The notes: a model not told the origin generated them from the sequence alone. Positions 54,843 to 63,601 are shown, numbered from the stretch's first letter. The stretch: 64,000 bases of DNA from Parvimonas micra (GCF_900637905.1 NZ_LR134472.1:992001-1056000); one strand, 5' to 3'. Program-made: numbers and translations.

Positions 54843-55948
54843 GACAATTAGAAATTTTAATAGCTGTAAGTTTAGTTTCAGCTGCTTGTTCACTATTGGG
54901 ACCATTTTTAATTCTTAGAAAAATGTCTATGATGATAGATTCTATAACTCATACAATTTTACTTGGAATCGTAATTGCTTTTTTCATTACAAAAGATTTG
55001 ACAAGTCCTTTGCTGATTGTCGGTGCCGGACTGGTTGGAATACTTACTGTATTTTTGACGGAGCTTATAAATCAAAAGACAACTTTGCATGAAGATGCGT
55101 CAATAGGGCTTGTATTTCCATTTTTGTTCAGTATTGCTATAATATTGATTTCAAAATTTTTAAGAGGAGTGCATCTCTGTATTGACTCCGTTTTAGTTGG
55201 AGAAGTTGCATTTTCAATAATTCCGAGAATCGAGTTTTTCGGTTATGAAATGTCAAAGGTTATTTTTGTAATGGCAGTAATATTTTTAATTGATTTGATT
55301 TTTATTTGGGTGTTTTTTAAAGAATTAAAAATTTCTACATTCGACAAAAATTTAAGTTTGATTTCCGGATTTGCACCGGCTGTTATTTATTACGCTTTGA
55401 TGAGTTTAGTTTCTATAACAACTGTAGGAGCATTTAATGCGGTGGGTTCAATACTTGTAATTTCATATATGGTTGTTCCGTCTGCAACGGCATATCTATT
55501 AACACATGATTTGAAGAAAATGATATTTATAAGTGTTTTCACGGGAGTTTTAAGTAGTGTAATAGGATTTTATATGGCATATATTTATGACCTTTCTATT
55601 GCAGGAACAATAGCCATAGTTAACGGATTGATATTTTTATTAGTATTTATATTTGAACCGAGAAACGGAATTATCAAAAAAATATTAAATGAAAACAGAA
55701 AAAGGGCTGAATTTGCAGAGGTTACAATGATGCTTCATATTATAAATCATGAAAATACTGAAAGAGCTGACATCGAGTGTAATGTTGTAAAAATAAATGA
55801 GCATTTATGTTATGCAAAGAATAAATTTGAAAAAGTTTTAAAGAACATAGTAAATAAAAAATTTGCTTATATTGAAAATGACATTATAAAAGTTACCGAT
55901 ATAGGCAGAGAAAAAACTTTGAATAAATTTAATGAATGGATGAAGTAA
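54839..55948 (+). CDS. Metal ABC transporter permease 2 with C-terminal winged-helix-like tail
   Basis: A 369-residue protein. Residues 1 to about 282 are a second ABC-3 permease (MMIDSITHTILLGIVIAF, GSILVISYMVVPSATAYLL). The last ~85 residues are soluble and resemble a winged helix: helices FAEVTMMLHIINHE and KFEKVLKNIVNKKF, then a wing IENDIIKVTDIGREKTLNKF. This is the layout of DtxR/MarR-like N-terminal domains. Such tails occur in some Tro/Mts permeases of Firmicutes; the role may be metal-linked gating or binding to the ATPase rather than DNA (inference). The start overlaps the previous stop. Confidence 0.87.
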   Translation: MRQLEILIAVSLVSAACSLLGPFLILRKMSMMIDSITHTILLGIVIAFFITKDLTSPLLIVGAGLVGILTVFLTELINQKTTLHEDASIGLVFPFLFSIAIILISKFLRGVHLCIDSVLVGEVAFSIIPRIEFFGYEMSKVIFVMAVIFLIDLIFIWVFFKELKISTFDKNLSLISGFAPAVIYYALMSLVSITTVGAFNAVGSILVISYMVVPSATAYLLTHDLKKMIFISVFTGVLSSVIGFYMAYIYDLSIAGTIAIVNGLIFLLVFIFEPRNGIIKKILNENRKRAEFAEVTMMLHIINHENTERADIECNVVKINEHLCYAKNKFEKVLKNIVNKKFAYIENDIIKVTDIGREKTLNKFNEWMK

Positions 55949-56005
55949 GATATATTTGAAATTGGTAAAAATTTTTTTAACTTTAATATATTTTTCGAGG
56001 TTTAT

Positions 56006-56500
56006 ATGAAAATTGCATTTTTAGACAGAGATGGGACTATTAATTTAGATTATCCTGATAAAGACTGGAAATATATTCAAAGACCTGTTTTATTAGATGG
56101 AGCAATACGAGGAATGAAATATCTTAATGAACGAGGGTTTGAAATAATTATTGTAAGTAATCAGTATATAATAGGGGAAGGAATTATTACGGTCGAACAA
56201 TTTAACAGTTTTCATAATCAGCTTTTAGAGATATTAGCTATTAACAATATAATTGTATTAGATAGTTTTATTTGTCCTCATTCAAGAACTGACTCTTGTA
56301 AATGTTGTAAACCTAAAATAGGCTTGATTTTACAAGCTATTGAAAAATATCCAAATATAGATTTATCGCAATCAATTATGTGTGGGGATTCCATAAGTGA
56401 TTTTGAATGTGCGAAGACCATAGGGTTGAAATTTTATGGTATTAATTTTGGAGAAAATAGAATAAAAAACTTGTCTGATATATCTATTTTTGTAAAATAA
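56006..56500 (+). CDS. HAD-IIIA family phosphatase (GmhB-like)
   Basis: A 164-residue HAD hydrolase. The nucleophile motif DRDGT at 7-11 (Asp7, Asp9), the Ser/Thr motif IIVSNQ near 49, and the third motif CGDSISDFECA near 127 are clear. Residues about 90-106 hold CPH, CKCC and KP, close to the zinc loop of GmhB/HisB phosphatases that dephosphorylate heptose bisphosphate or histidinol phosphate. No LPS heptose genes are near, so the substrate is open. A CGAGG site precedes the ATG. It has its own terminator. Confidence 0.88.
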   Translation: MKIAFLDRDGTINLDYPDKDWKYIQRPVLLDGAIRGMKYLNERGFEIIIVSNQYIIGEGIITVEQFNSFHNQLLEILAINNIIVLDSFICPHSRTDSCKCCKPKIGLILQAIEKYPNIDLSQSIMCGDSISDFECAKTIGLKFYGINFGENRIKNLSDISIFVK

Positions 56501-56543
56501 AGTAATTTAGAATATAATTATTTCAAAAATTTAATAAAATATT

Positions 56544-56582
56544 AAAAGAGAGACAATTTTTCATAAATAATCTCTCTTTTTT
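56544..56582 (+). terminator. Terminator after the HAD phosphatase gene
   Basis: AAAGAGAGA / TCTCTCTTT stem with AT-rich loop and T run. Confidence 0.85.
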
Positions 56583-56635
56583 GTTTTTAGTATGTTTTAA
56601 ATGAGAACTAACAAATAGGGATGGATATTTTTGCA

Positions 56636-56656
56636 GGGACAATAAAGTCCCTTTTT
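56636..56656 (+). terminator. Second terminator-like hairpin before the Fbp-like operon
   Basis: AGGGAC AATAAA GTCCCT followed by TTTT. It could attenuate read-through into the importer operon or end a short upstream transcript. The rest of the gap to 56786 is AT-rich; a TATAAT lies at about 56726. Confidence 0.6.
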
Positions 56657-56786
56657 AATTGTTCAAAAATTTAAAATTATTTTGAAAATTGATGAAAAAA
56701 ATATAGATTTTTTTTGGGATTTTGAATATAATTAATCGTGGAGTGTGTACTCAACAAAAAGATAATATTTCTATTTAGGGGGAATT

Positions 56787-57845
56787 ATGAAAAAGAAATT
56801 TTTGGCACTTATGTTGTCAGCATTAATGATTGGAACTACTGCTTGCGGAGGAAGTTCTGAAAAGAAAGATGATACGAGTAAAAATATGCAGGCTAATGAA
56901 GAAGTTACCGGAAAAATTAGAATCTATACTTCAATGTATGAAGATATTATTGCTAATATGAAACCTGCACTCAAGAAGAAATTTCCTAATTGTGAAATCG
57001 AATTTTTTCAAGGCGGAACAGGAACTTTGCAAACAAAAATAGCTGGAGAAATCGATGCAGGAAAACTTGCTTGTGATATTATAATGGTTGCAGAACCTTC
57101 TTATGCTTATGAATTAAAAGAAAAGAAAGTACTACATAAATTTGATATCGAAAACAAAGATAAATTAGCTTTCGAATATGATAAAGAAGGATATTGGTAT
57201 CCAGTTAGAATTTCTAATATGGTTTTAGCTTATAATCCTGAAAAAACAAAGAAAGAAGATTTAGCACAAACTTTTAAAGAATTTGCTGAAAAGGAAAGTC
57301 TTACAGGAAAAATTTCAATGTCAGATCCTTTAAAATCAGGTACAGCTCTTGCAGCTATCAGCGGATTAAAGGATAAATATAAGGATGAATATTTCACTAA
57401 TTTAGCTAAGAGAAAAGTTGCTATTGAAGCGGGTAGTGTTGCTTTAACTAAACTTGAAACCGGAGAAATGGACGAACTTATGATTCTTGAAGAATCTGTT
57501 TTAAAGAAAAGACAAGATGATAACTCTTCATTGGAAGTTATATATCCTAAAGACGGAACTATTGTGGTTCCTTCACCAATTATGGTCGTAGATGAAAAAT
57601 TAACAGAAAACAAGAATACAAAAGCGGCAGAAGCTATTTCAAAATGGTTTTTATCAGAAGAAGGTCAAAAATATATAGTTAAAGGATGGATGCACTCTGT
57701 ATTAAAAGATTTTCCTGAAGTTCCTTATGATGCAATTAAAACTTCTGAAATTACATCAAACAGTATAAATGTTAAATGGGAGCAATTAGTTAAAGATAGA
57801 GATTCTCTAAGAAAGATGTTTACAGATACAATCGGTAAAAAATAA
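56787..57845 (+). CDS. Fbp/AfuA-like substrate-binding lipoprotein (probable Fe3+)
   Basis: A 352-residue lipoprotein with lipobox TTAC at Cys20. It is a type II periplasmic-binding-fold protein: RIYTSMYEDIIANM near 48, FFQGGTGTLQTKIAGE near 75, then CDIIMVAEPSY and the closing KWFLSEEGQKYIVKGW near 288. This pattern is shared by Fe3+ binders (FbpA/AfuA) and by phosphonate or thiamine binders of the same family, so iron is likely but not proven. A GGGGGA site precedes the ATG. The permease and ATPase genes follow on the same strand. Confidence 0.88.
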   Translation: MKKKFLALMLSALMIGTTACGGSSEKKDDTSKNMQANEEVTGKIRIYTSMYEDIIANMKPALKKKFPNCEIEFFQGGTGTLQTKIAGEIDAGKLACDIIMVAEPSYAYELKEKKVLHKFDIENKDKLAFEYDKEGYWYPVRISNMVLAYNPEKTKKEDLAQTFKEFAEKESLTGKISMSDPLKSGTALAAISGLKDKYKDEYFTNLAKRKVAIEAGSVALTKLETGEMDELMILEESVLKKRQDDNSSLEVIYPKDGTIVVPSPIMVVDEKLTENKNTKAAEAISKWFLSEEGQKYIVKGWMHSVLKDFPEVPYDAIKTSEITSNSINVKWEQLVKDRDSLRKMFTDTIGKK

Positions 57846-57935
57846 ATTCACAGAATACTTAGAGATTGTTATTTCACAATAAAAAATATATAACGGAGGG
57901 AGGAAACTCCCTCTTGTTAATGAAAGGTTTATTTT

Positions 57936-59621
57936 ATGCAAAAGACAGAAAGAAAATTTAGAATAGATATAAAGTGGATAATAATACTATCGATTATAGC
58001 ATTTTTACTTATTTTTGAAGTTTTTCCGCTTTTATATCTCTTTGTTAAATCTATATTTCCAAACGGGAGTTTTACTTTAGAAGCTTTTAAGAGAGTTTAT
58101 AGTTATGATGCGAATTTTATAGCTATTAGAAATACGATTGTTACTGCGGTTGCAACAACATTTTTTGGAATGTTAATTGCTTTTCCGCTTGCTTTTTTAG
58201 TTGGAAGAACTAATTTATATGGTAAAAAAATATTTAGAACTATGTTTGTTATAACATATATGGTTCCACCTTATGTAGGAGCTATGGCTTGGCTTAGACT
58301 TTTAAATCCGAGAGTTGGAACTTTAAATATGTTTATTCAAAAGATATTTGGTCTTAGCGAACCTATTTTCAATATATATAGTGTATGGGGAATGATTTGG
58401 GTACTTACTTGTTTTTATTATCCTTATGCTTTTATCACTATTTCTCGTGCAATGGAAAAAATGGATCCTTCTTTAGAAGAAGCTGCTAGAATTTCAGGAG
58501 CAAGTCCTTTAAAGACTTTATTTACTGTTACAATTCCAATGATGACACCAAGTTTAATTGCTGCGGGACTTTTAGTTTTTGTAACGGCTGCATCTTGTTA
58601 CGGTATTCCGTCAATCATTGGAGCTCCGGGACAAATTCATACAGTTACAACTAGAATAATAGAGTTTGTTCATATAGGAAATGAAGAAGGCATAATTGAT
58701 GCTACAACTTTAGCAGTATTCTTGATGATAATTGCAAATTTAGTTTTGTACTTTTCAACATTTGTACTGGGGAAGAAACAATTTATAACTATGAGCGGGA
58801 AATCAACAAGACCTACAATAGTTGATTTAGGAAAATGGAGAACACCTCTTACAATATTGGTTTCAATTTTTTCTTTTATAGTAGTAATAGTTCCGTTTAT
58901 AACAGTTGCTCTTACTTCTGTAACTATCAATATGGGTAAGCCTTTGTCTGCAAGAAATATTTCATTTAGATTTTGGAAACAAATGCTTACAAGAGATAGT
59001 ATATTGAGTTCTACAATGAATAGTTTGATTGCAGCTTGTGCTGCAGCATTTTTGGGGATAATAATTTCTTGCATGATGGCTTATTTGCTTGAAAGAACGA
59101 GAGTTAAAGGAAGAAAGATTCCGGACTTTTTAATAACTGTAGGTTCAGGAACTCCAAGTATTGCAATAGCTCTTGCTCTTATAATGACAATGAGTGGAAA
59201 ATTTGGAATAAATATTTATAATACAATTTATATTATGATAATTGCATATATGATTAAGTATATGTTAATGGGAATGAGGACTGTAGTATCAGGAATGAGT
59301 CAGGTACATCCTTCTCTAGAAGAAGCATCGCAAATTTCAGGAGCAGGTTGGCTTAGAATGGTTAAAGATGTTACCGCACCGCTTATAATGCCTTCAATAG
59401 TTGCAGGGATATTTTTAATATTTATGCCTTGTTTCTATGAACTTACTATGAGTACGCTTTTGTATTCATCACATACGAAGACAATCGGTTTTGAGCTTTA
59501 CAATTATCAAACTTACCATAGTCAACAAATTGCAAGTGTACTTGCTACTGCAATTTTGATTTTTGTATTGGTAGTTAACTGGATTTTAAATAAACTTACA
59601 AAAGGTAAGTTTTCAATTTAG
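57936..59621 (+). CDS. Fbp-like ABC permease (duplicated, 12 helices)
   Basis: A 561-residue permease made of two fused MetI-like halves with about twelve helices. The EAA loops are visible in each half: LEEAARISGASPLKTLFTVTIP near 180 and LEEASQISGAGWLRMVKDVTAP near 457. This fused form is typical of Fe3+ importers (FbpB/AfuB). GAAAGG precedes the ATG. A small 90-nt gap with an AGGGAGG-rich stretch separates it from the binding-protein gene; the ATPase gene begins 8 nt after its stop. Confidence 0.92.
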   Translation: MQKTERKFRIDIKWIIILSIIAFLLIFEVFPLLYLFVKSIFPNGSFTLEAFKRVYSYDANFIAIRNTIVTAVATTFFGMLIAFPLAFLVGRTNLYGKKIFRTMFVITYMVPPYVGAMAWLRLLNPRVGTLNMFIQKIFGLSEPIFNIYSVWGMIWVLTCFYYPYAFITISRAMEKMDPSLEEAARISGASPLKTLFTVTIPMMTPSLIAAGLLVFVTAASCYGIPSIIGAPGQIHTVTTRIIEFVHIGNEEGIIDATTLAVFLMIIANLVLYFSTFVLGKKQFITMSGKSTRPTIVDLGKWRTPLTILVSIFSFIVVIVPFITVALTSVTINMGKPLSARNISFRFWKQMLTRDSILSSTMNSLIAACAAAFLGIIISCMMAYLLERTRVKGRKIPDFLITVGSGTPSIAIALALIMTMSGKFGINIYNTIYIMIIAYMIKYMLMGMRTVVSGMSQVHPSLEEASQISGAGWLRMVKDVTAPLIMPSIVAGIFLIFMPCFYELTMSTLLYSSHTKTIGFELYNYQTYHSQQIASVLATAILIFVLVVNWILNKLTKGKFSI

Positions 59622-59629
59622 GAGGAAAA

Positions 59630-60700
59630 ATGTCAACGATTACTATAAAAGAATTAAGTAAATCTTTTGGTAATGTAGAAGTTTTAAAACCTTTTACAGA
59701 TACTTTTAAAGATGGTGAATTTATAACTCTACTAGGACCTTCAGGTTGTGGTAAAACAACAATGTTAAGACTTATAGCGGGATTTGAAAAACCTACAAGT
59801 GGAGAAATACTAATAGGAGATAATGTTGTTTCAGGAGGAAAAACATTCCTTCCGCCTGAAAAGAGAGGAATAGGAATGGTATTTCAATCATATGCAGTTT
59901 GGCCTCATATGAATGTTTTTGACAATGTTGCCTATCCTTTGAAAATAGCCGGTATAAAGAAAGAAGAAATAAAAGAGAGAGTTGAAAAAGTTTTAGAAAT
60001 AGTTCACTTATCTCAATATAAAGATAGAGCTCCATCAGAACTTTCAGGTGGACAACAACAAAGGGTTGCATTAGGACGTGCTTTGATTGCAAAACCTAAA
60101 TTACTTTTACTTGATGAACCCCTTTCAAACTTAGATGCGAAACTAAGAGAAGAAATGCGTTTTGAAATAAAGGAAATACAAAAAAGACTTGGAATTACAG
60201 TTGTATATGTAACACATGATCAAATAGAAGCTATGACAATGAGCGATAGAATTATTTTGATTAATAAAGGTGTTGTTCAACAAATAGGAACTCCTGAAGA
60301 AATTTACAGAAATCCCGTAAATCCTTTTGTTGCAAACTTTGTTGGTCGTGTTAATTTCATCAAAGGAGTTGCGAAAGACGGCTTTGTTGAACTTGCAAAT
60401 ACCGGAAAGAAATTACCTTATGACGGAGATAAGACAGGGAATGTTATAGTTGCAATAAGACCTGAAGCTCTTAGAATTGACGAAAGAGATGGAACAATTG
60501 ATGCTAAACTTGTAAGTCAATTCTATCTTGGAGATGTAAATGACTGTAAAGTAGATTTAGGAAATGACAATGTAGTCAGAGTTATAGACCATGTTGAAAC
60601 TTATGGAGTTTATGAAGAAAATTCAAATATCAAATTGAGAATTAAAAACTTTATGGTATTTGATGATGACGGAAAAGATTATACAAAGATAATAACTTAA
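59630..60700 (+). CDS. Fbp-like ABC transporter ATP-binding protein
   Basis: A 356-residue importer ATPase. Walker A GPSGCGKTT near 37-45, Q-loop FQSYAVWPHMNVFDN near 85, signature [15 protein letters not shown] near 139, Walker B LLLLDEPLSNLD near 160, His-switch VTHDQIEAM near 194. Residues about 245-356 form the C-terminal OB-fold (TOBE) regulatory domain found in FbpC, PotA and MalK. AGGAGG precedes the ATG. It is the last gene of the unit and is followed by a short palindromic repeat and a terminator. Confidence 0.94.
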   Translation: MSTITIKELSKSFGNVEVLKPFTDTFKDGEFITLLGPSGCGKTTMLRLIAGFEKPTSGEILIGDNVVSGGKTFLPPEKRGIGMVFQSYAVWPHMNVFDNVAYPLKIAGIKKEEIKERVEKVLEIVHLSQYKDRAPSELSGGQQQRVALGRALIAKPKLLLLDEPLSNLDAKLREEMRFEIKEIQKRLGITVVYVTHDQIEAMTMSDRIILINKGVVQQIGTPEEIYRNPVNPFVANFVGRVNFIKGVAKDGFVELANTGKKLPYDGDKTGNVIVAIRPEALRIDERDGTIDAKLVSQFYLGDVNDCKVDLGNDNVVRVIDHVETYGVYEENSNIKLRIKNFMVFDDDGKDYTKIIT

Positions 60701-60705
60701 GAATA

Positions 60706-60770
60706 AGAACCCCACCCTTCCACGATGCTTCGCATCGGGTGGGTTCCCGGGAACCTTGTTGTTTCACAAT
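60706..60770 (+). repeat. Short palindromic repeat, copy 2
   Basis: A 65-bp block: AGAACCCCACCCTTCC, then CGATGCTTCGCATCG, GGTGGG, TTCCCGGGAA and CCTTGTTG. It matches copy 1 at 9157-9222 in inverted orientation. CCCACCC/GGGTGGG and CGATGC/GCATCG nest as one hairpin and TTCCCGGGAA is itself a palindrome. It is far more GC-rich than the surrounding DNA. Confidence 0.75.
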
Positions 60771-60773
60771 AGG

Positions 60774-60805
60774 AGCTATTGAATTTTTTTCAATAGCTTT
60801 TTTTA
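60774..60805 (+). terminator. Terminator of the Fbp-like operon
   Basis: AGCTATTGAA / TTCAATAGCT, a 10-bp stem with T loop, then TTTTTTTA. Confidence 0.9.
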
Positions 60806-60881
60806 TGTATTATTTTCAATTTGATTTTTGCTGTTTAATGTAATATAATAAATTATAGAGACAAGAAGGGATGTGAAATAT

Positions 60882-61466
60882 ATGGAAACTGTAAGATTAT
60901 ATACTAGACAAGATATTAGATCTTTAAAAGAAATCGAAGAGAAAGGTTATTTTACAAATAAAATTTCTTATGTTAAAGAAAATTTTGGAGTGATTTCTGA
61001 CTATATTTTAAATTGCTATAATTATTTTGTAAAAGAAGCGAGTAAAATAGTACCAAAACTGGATGAAGTTGAAATGCCGGTTTGGTGTGCGGTAAGTAAT
61101 AAAAATTGTATGCCTGTAATTGAGAATACGGTTGTATATGTTTTAGATGTTCCGGAAGATGAAGTAATCTACTTTGACGGAGTCAAATGGGATTATGTAC
61201 TCAATCATCATTATATTCCTTTGAATGAAGAAGATGATAAAAAGTATAAAAAAAGATTAAAAGATAAGGGTATAGATAACGGATTTGAGTTTTTTGAAGG
61301 AAAGTATAAGAATGTTTTTCCAGAAGAAAGACAAATAGTTATAGACAGTTGGACTAGAATTTTCGATATTGATGAATGGGATATTTACAGAGTTCAAGCA
61401 AATATTTGGAAAATAAAAAAAGAATGGATTTATGCCATTGTAAATATGGGAGATAAAATCCCTTAA
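60882..61466 (+). CDS. DUF3841-like protein
   Basis: A 194-residue soluble protein of unknown function. METVRLYTRQ at the N-terminus, then MPVWCAV near 66, VYVLDVPEDEVIYFDGVKWDYVLN near 87-110 and ERQIVIDSWTRIFDI near 150 agree with what I recall of the DUF3841 family of Firmicutes. Trp and Tyr are frequent. A GTG 9 nt upstream is in frame but overlaps the AGAAGGG site, so I chose the ATG at 60882. It is monocistronic, between a terminator and the next promoter. Confidence 0.7.
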   Translation: METVRLYTRQDIRSLKEIEEKGYFTNKISYVKENFGVISDYILNCYNYFVKEASKIVPKLDEVEMPVWCAVSNKNCMPVIENTVVYVLDVPEDEVIYFDGVKWDYVLNHHYIPLNEEDDKKYKKRLKDKGIDNGFEFFEGKYKNVFPEERQIVIDSWTRIFDIDEWDIYRVQANIWKIKKEWIYAIVNMGDKIP

Positions 61467-61512
61467 ATTTCATATTTAAGCGATAATTTAATAAATATTT
61501 ATTTTGAAATTA

Positions 61513-61540
61513 TTGACATTTTTTTGGAATTTGGTATAAT
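61513..61540 (+). promoter_or_regulatory. Promoter of the small lipoprotein cluster
   Basis: -35 TTGACA at 61513-61518, 16-bp spacer ending in TGG, -10 TATAAT at 61535-61540, about 95 nt before the lipoprotein start. Confidence 0.8.
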
Positions 61541-61637
61541 AAAATAAAGATAATAATTTTTTTGTTTAGTATATTATCATACGTCATTTGATGTACATAT
61601 TTTTAGATTAACCCGTGCATACTTCAAGGAGGATTTT

Positions 61638-62084
61638 ATGAAAAAATTTTTTAGAAGATTGGCTTTGATTTTGCCTGTTTTTATTGCTTTGTCAGGTTGT
61701 TCTAAAAGTTCCAAAGTTGATGACGATAATACAAAAAAGCAAGTAGTTAGAAAGGCAAGTAAAGAGATAGCAAAAATCTGTGGATATTATTATGCTTATG
61801 ATTCACAAATTGTTTTAGATAATGGTGAATATTATGGTGTGCCTTGTATGTATTATAAGGCTAAACCTATAGACTTTGATAAATGTTCAAAAGAATCTGT
61901 TAAAAAACTTCGTGGTAATTTTACGGATGATGGAAATTTTTTGGAACCGAAAATTTTTGAAGAAGGCGGAAAAAAGTATTTAACAGCTAATTTTTTCCCT
62001 GAAAAGAAGTTTTGGATAAAAGATGAAAAAACCATTGTTGATGTTGAAACGAATACGGAATATAAAAAGGGTGACCCTAAATAA
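61638..62084 (+). CDS. Small lipoprotein of unknown function
   Basis: A 148-residue lipoprotein with a basic N-terminus, hydrophobic helix and lipobox ALSGC (Cys21). The mature part has a Ser/Lys-rich linker and a small domain ending in strands FWIKDEKTIVDVETNTEYKK. I do not recognise a family. AAGGAGG precedes the ATG. It ends in a strong hairpin, 78 nt before a pair of duplicated lipoproteins. Confidence 0.7.
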   Translation: MKKFFRRLALILPVFIALSGCSKSSKVDDDNTKKQVVRKASKEIAKICGYYYAYDSQIVLDNGEYYGVPCMYYKAKPIDFDKCSKESVKKLRGNFTDDGNFLEPKIFEEGGKKYLTANFFPEKKFWIKDEKTIVDVETNTEYKKGDPK

Positions 62085-62102
62085 ATATGTGAAATTAATT
62101 AA

Positions 62103-62136
62103 ACAACTAATGGTTTTTGCCATTAGTTGTTTTTTT
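62103..62136 (+). terminator. Terminator after the first lipoprotein of the cluster
   Basis: ACAACTAATGG / CCATTAGTTGT, an 11-bp stem with T-rich loop and seven T. Confidence 0.92.
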
Positions 62137-62161
62137 AAAAATAAGAAGTAAGGGGGATGTT

Positions 62162-62761
62162 ATGAAAAATAAATTTAAAATTTTATTTCTATCGTTCTTT
62201 TTATTGACTTCTTGTAGCAATGGAAGAACTAAATCGTATGAAAATAATTTTAGAAAATATCAATATGGGAATGATATTTTTATAGAGGCTAAGATGGATG
62301 CTTATAGAAATTTGAATGATGTTGAAAAGGAAACGGAAGTAATTGTTTTAGGTAAAAAAATAAAACAAAATCCGTCAACAATACAAAAAAATAATGGTTA
62401 TGTTAATGGTGTATATACAATCTCGAATTTTAAAATAGAAAAGGTTTTTAAAGGTAATTTTAAACCGAGAGATGTTGTAGATGTTTTTGAAAGTGCCGGA
62501 ATAGATGAGAAAACGGGAAAGATTTATCATATTGAAGGATATGAGTTAATGGAAAAGGATGAGAAATATTTACTGTTTTTAAGGCATTCGGAAACTGATC
62601 CGTGGTATATGATATCAGGATTAAAATTTGGTAAAATTTCACTTTCAGGTAAAAAATCAGAGTTCAGAATAGAATTAGAAAAAGCAGATCATTATCCGGA
62701 ATCTTTTGAACTTGAAGGTAAAATAAGAGAAGAAGCAATAAAAAAATATATTGAAAAGTAG
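62162..62761 (+). CDS. Duplicated lipoprotein, copy 1
   Basis: A 199-residue lipoprotein with lipobox LLTSC (Cys19). The mature protein has TEVIVLGKKIKQ, then IEKVFKGNFKPRDVVDV and EKYLLFLRH, a strand order like small OB/netrin-like domains of Gram-positive surface lipoproteins (inference). The function is unknown. The frame opens 45 nt earlier at a TTG-type region, but the ATG at 62162 follows AAGGGGG and starts the signal peptide. The gene at 62942 is a close duplicate. Confidence 0.75.
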   Translation: MKNKFKILFLSFFLLTSCSNGRTKSYENNFRKYQYGNDIFIEAKMDAYRNLNDVEKETEVIVLGKKIKQNPSTIQKNNGYVNGVYTISNFKIEKVFKGNFKPRDVVDVFESAGIDEKTGKIYHIEGYELMEKDEKYLLFLRHSETDPWYMISGLKFGKISLSGKKSEFRIELEKADHYPESFELEGKIREEAIKKYIEK

Positions 62762-62776
62762 TAATTTAAAAGATAG

Positions 62777-62926
62777 AATAATCATAAAACAAAAGAGTTG
62801 GAAGTCCAACTGTTATCACGTACACAACCAGCAAATAATTCAAGATTTGTTATGAGAGCTAAAGGATTTAATTATAAACCTTATCCACTATCAGATGATA
62901 AAGCTGGAATTTTAGCTAAGTATTAG
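62777..62926 (+). pseudogene. Orphan coding remnant between the lipoprotein duplicates
   Basis: An open frame without a usable start (stop at 62774, end TAG at 62924) translates to about 49 residues, including VQLLSRTQPANNSRFVMRA and KGFNYKPYPLSDDKAGIL. It looks like the C-terminal end of a larger protein, possibly a surface or toxin protein whose other parts are gone. The single internal ATG would give only 24 residues. The next gene begins 16 nt later. Confidence 0.4.
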
Positions 62927-62941
62927 TGTTAGGAGGAAGTT

Positions 62942-63547
62942 ATGAAAAATAAATTTAAAATTTTATTTCTATCGTTCATTTTATTGACTTCTTGTAGCAA
63001 TGGAAGAACTAAATCGTATGAAAATAATTTTAGAAAAAATCAATATGGGAATCATATTATTGCAGATGCTAAGCTAGATTATTATGGAAATTTGAATGAT
63101 GTTGAAAAGGAAACAGAAGTAATTGTTTTGGGTAAAAAAATAAAACAAAATCCATCTACAATAAAAAAGGATAAAGTTTATAATGGTGTTTATGGGGCAT
63201 ATACAATCTCGAATTTTAAAATAGAAAAGGTTTTTAAAGGTAATTTTAAACCGGGAGATGTTATAGATGTTTATGAAAGCTCCGGAATAGATGAGGAAAC
63301 GGGAAAGATTTATCATATTGCAGGATATGAGTTAATGGAAAAGGATGAGGAATATTTACTGTTTTTAAGACATTCGGAAACTGATCCATGGTATATGATA
63401 TCAGGATTGAAATTTGGTAAAATTTCACTTTCAGGTAAAAAATCAGAGTTCAGAATAGAATTAGAAAAAGCAGATCATTATCCGGAATCTTTTGAACTTG
63501 AAGGTAAAATAAGAGAAGAAGCAATAAAAAAATATATTGAAAAGTAG
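62942..63547 (+). CDS. Duplicated lipoprotein, copy 2
   Basis: A 201-residue lipoprotein nearly identical to the gene at 62162 over its first 34 and last ~85 residues, with a diverged stretch at about 35-75. Lipobox LLTSC (Cys19). The DNA is almost unchanged through the signal peptide and the 3' third, so the duplication is recent or kept alike by conversion. An AGGAGG site precedes the ATG. A strong terminator follows. Confidence 0.75.
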   Translation: MKNKFKILFLSFILLTSCSNGRTKSYENNFRKNQYGNHIIADAKLDYYGNLNDVEKETEVIVLGKKIKQNPSTIKKDKVYNGVYGAYTISNFKIEKVFKGNFKPGDVIDVYESSGIDEETGKIYHIAGYELMEKDEEYLLFLRHSETDPWYMISGLKFGKISLSGKKSEFRIELEKADHYPESFELEGKIREEAIKKYIEK

Positions 63548-63565
63548 TGATAAAAAATTTTGAAT

Positions 63566-63601
63566 GCAGTCTGTTGAGTGGTTTTTACAGACTGCTTTTT
63601 T
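63566..63601 (+). terminator. Terminator of the lipoprotein pair
   Basis: GCAGTCTGT / ACAGACTGC stem with TTGAGTGG-type loop and six T. Confidence 0.88.

Noticed and set aside
62117-62161. Upstream extension of lipoprotein copy 1
   Set aside because: It covers the previous terminator's T run and would bury the signal peptide; the ATG at 62162 has AAGGGGG before it.
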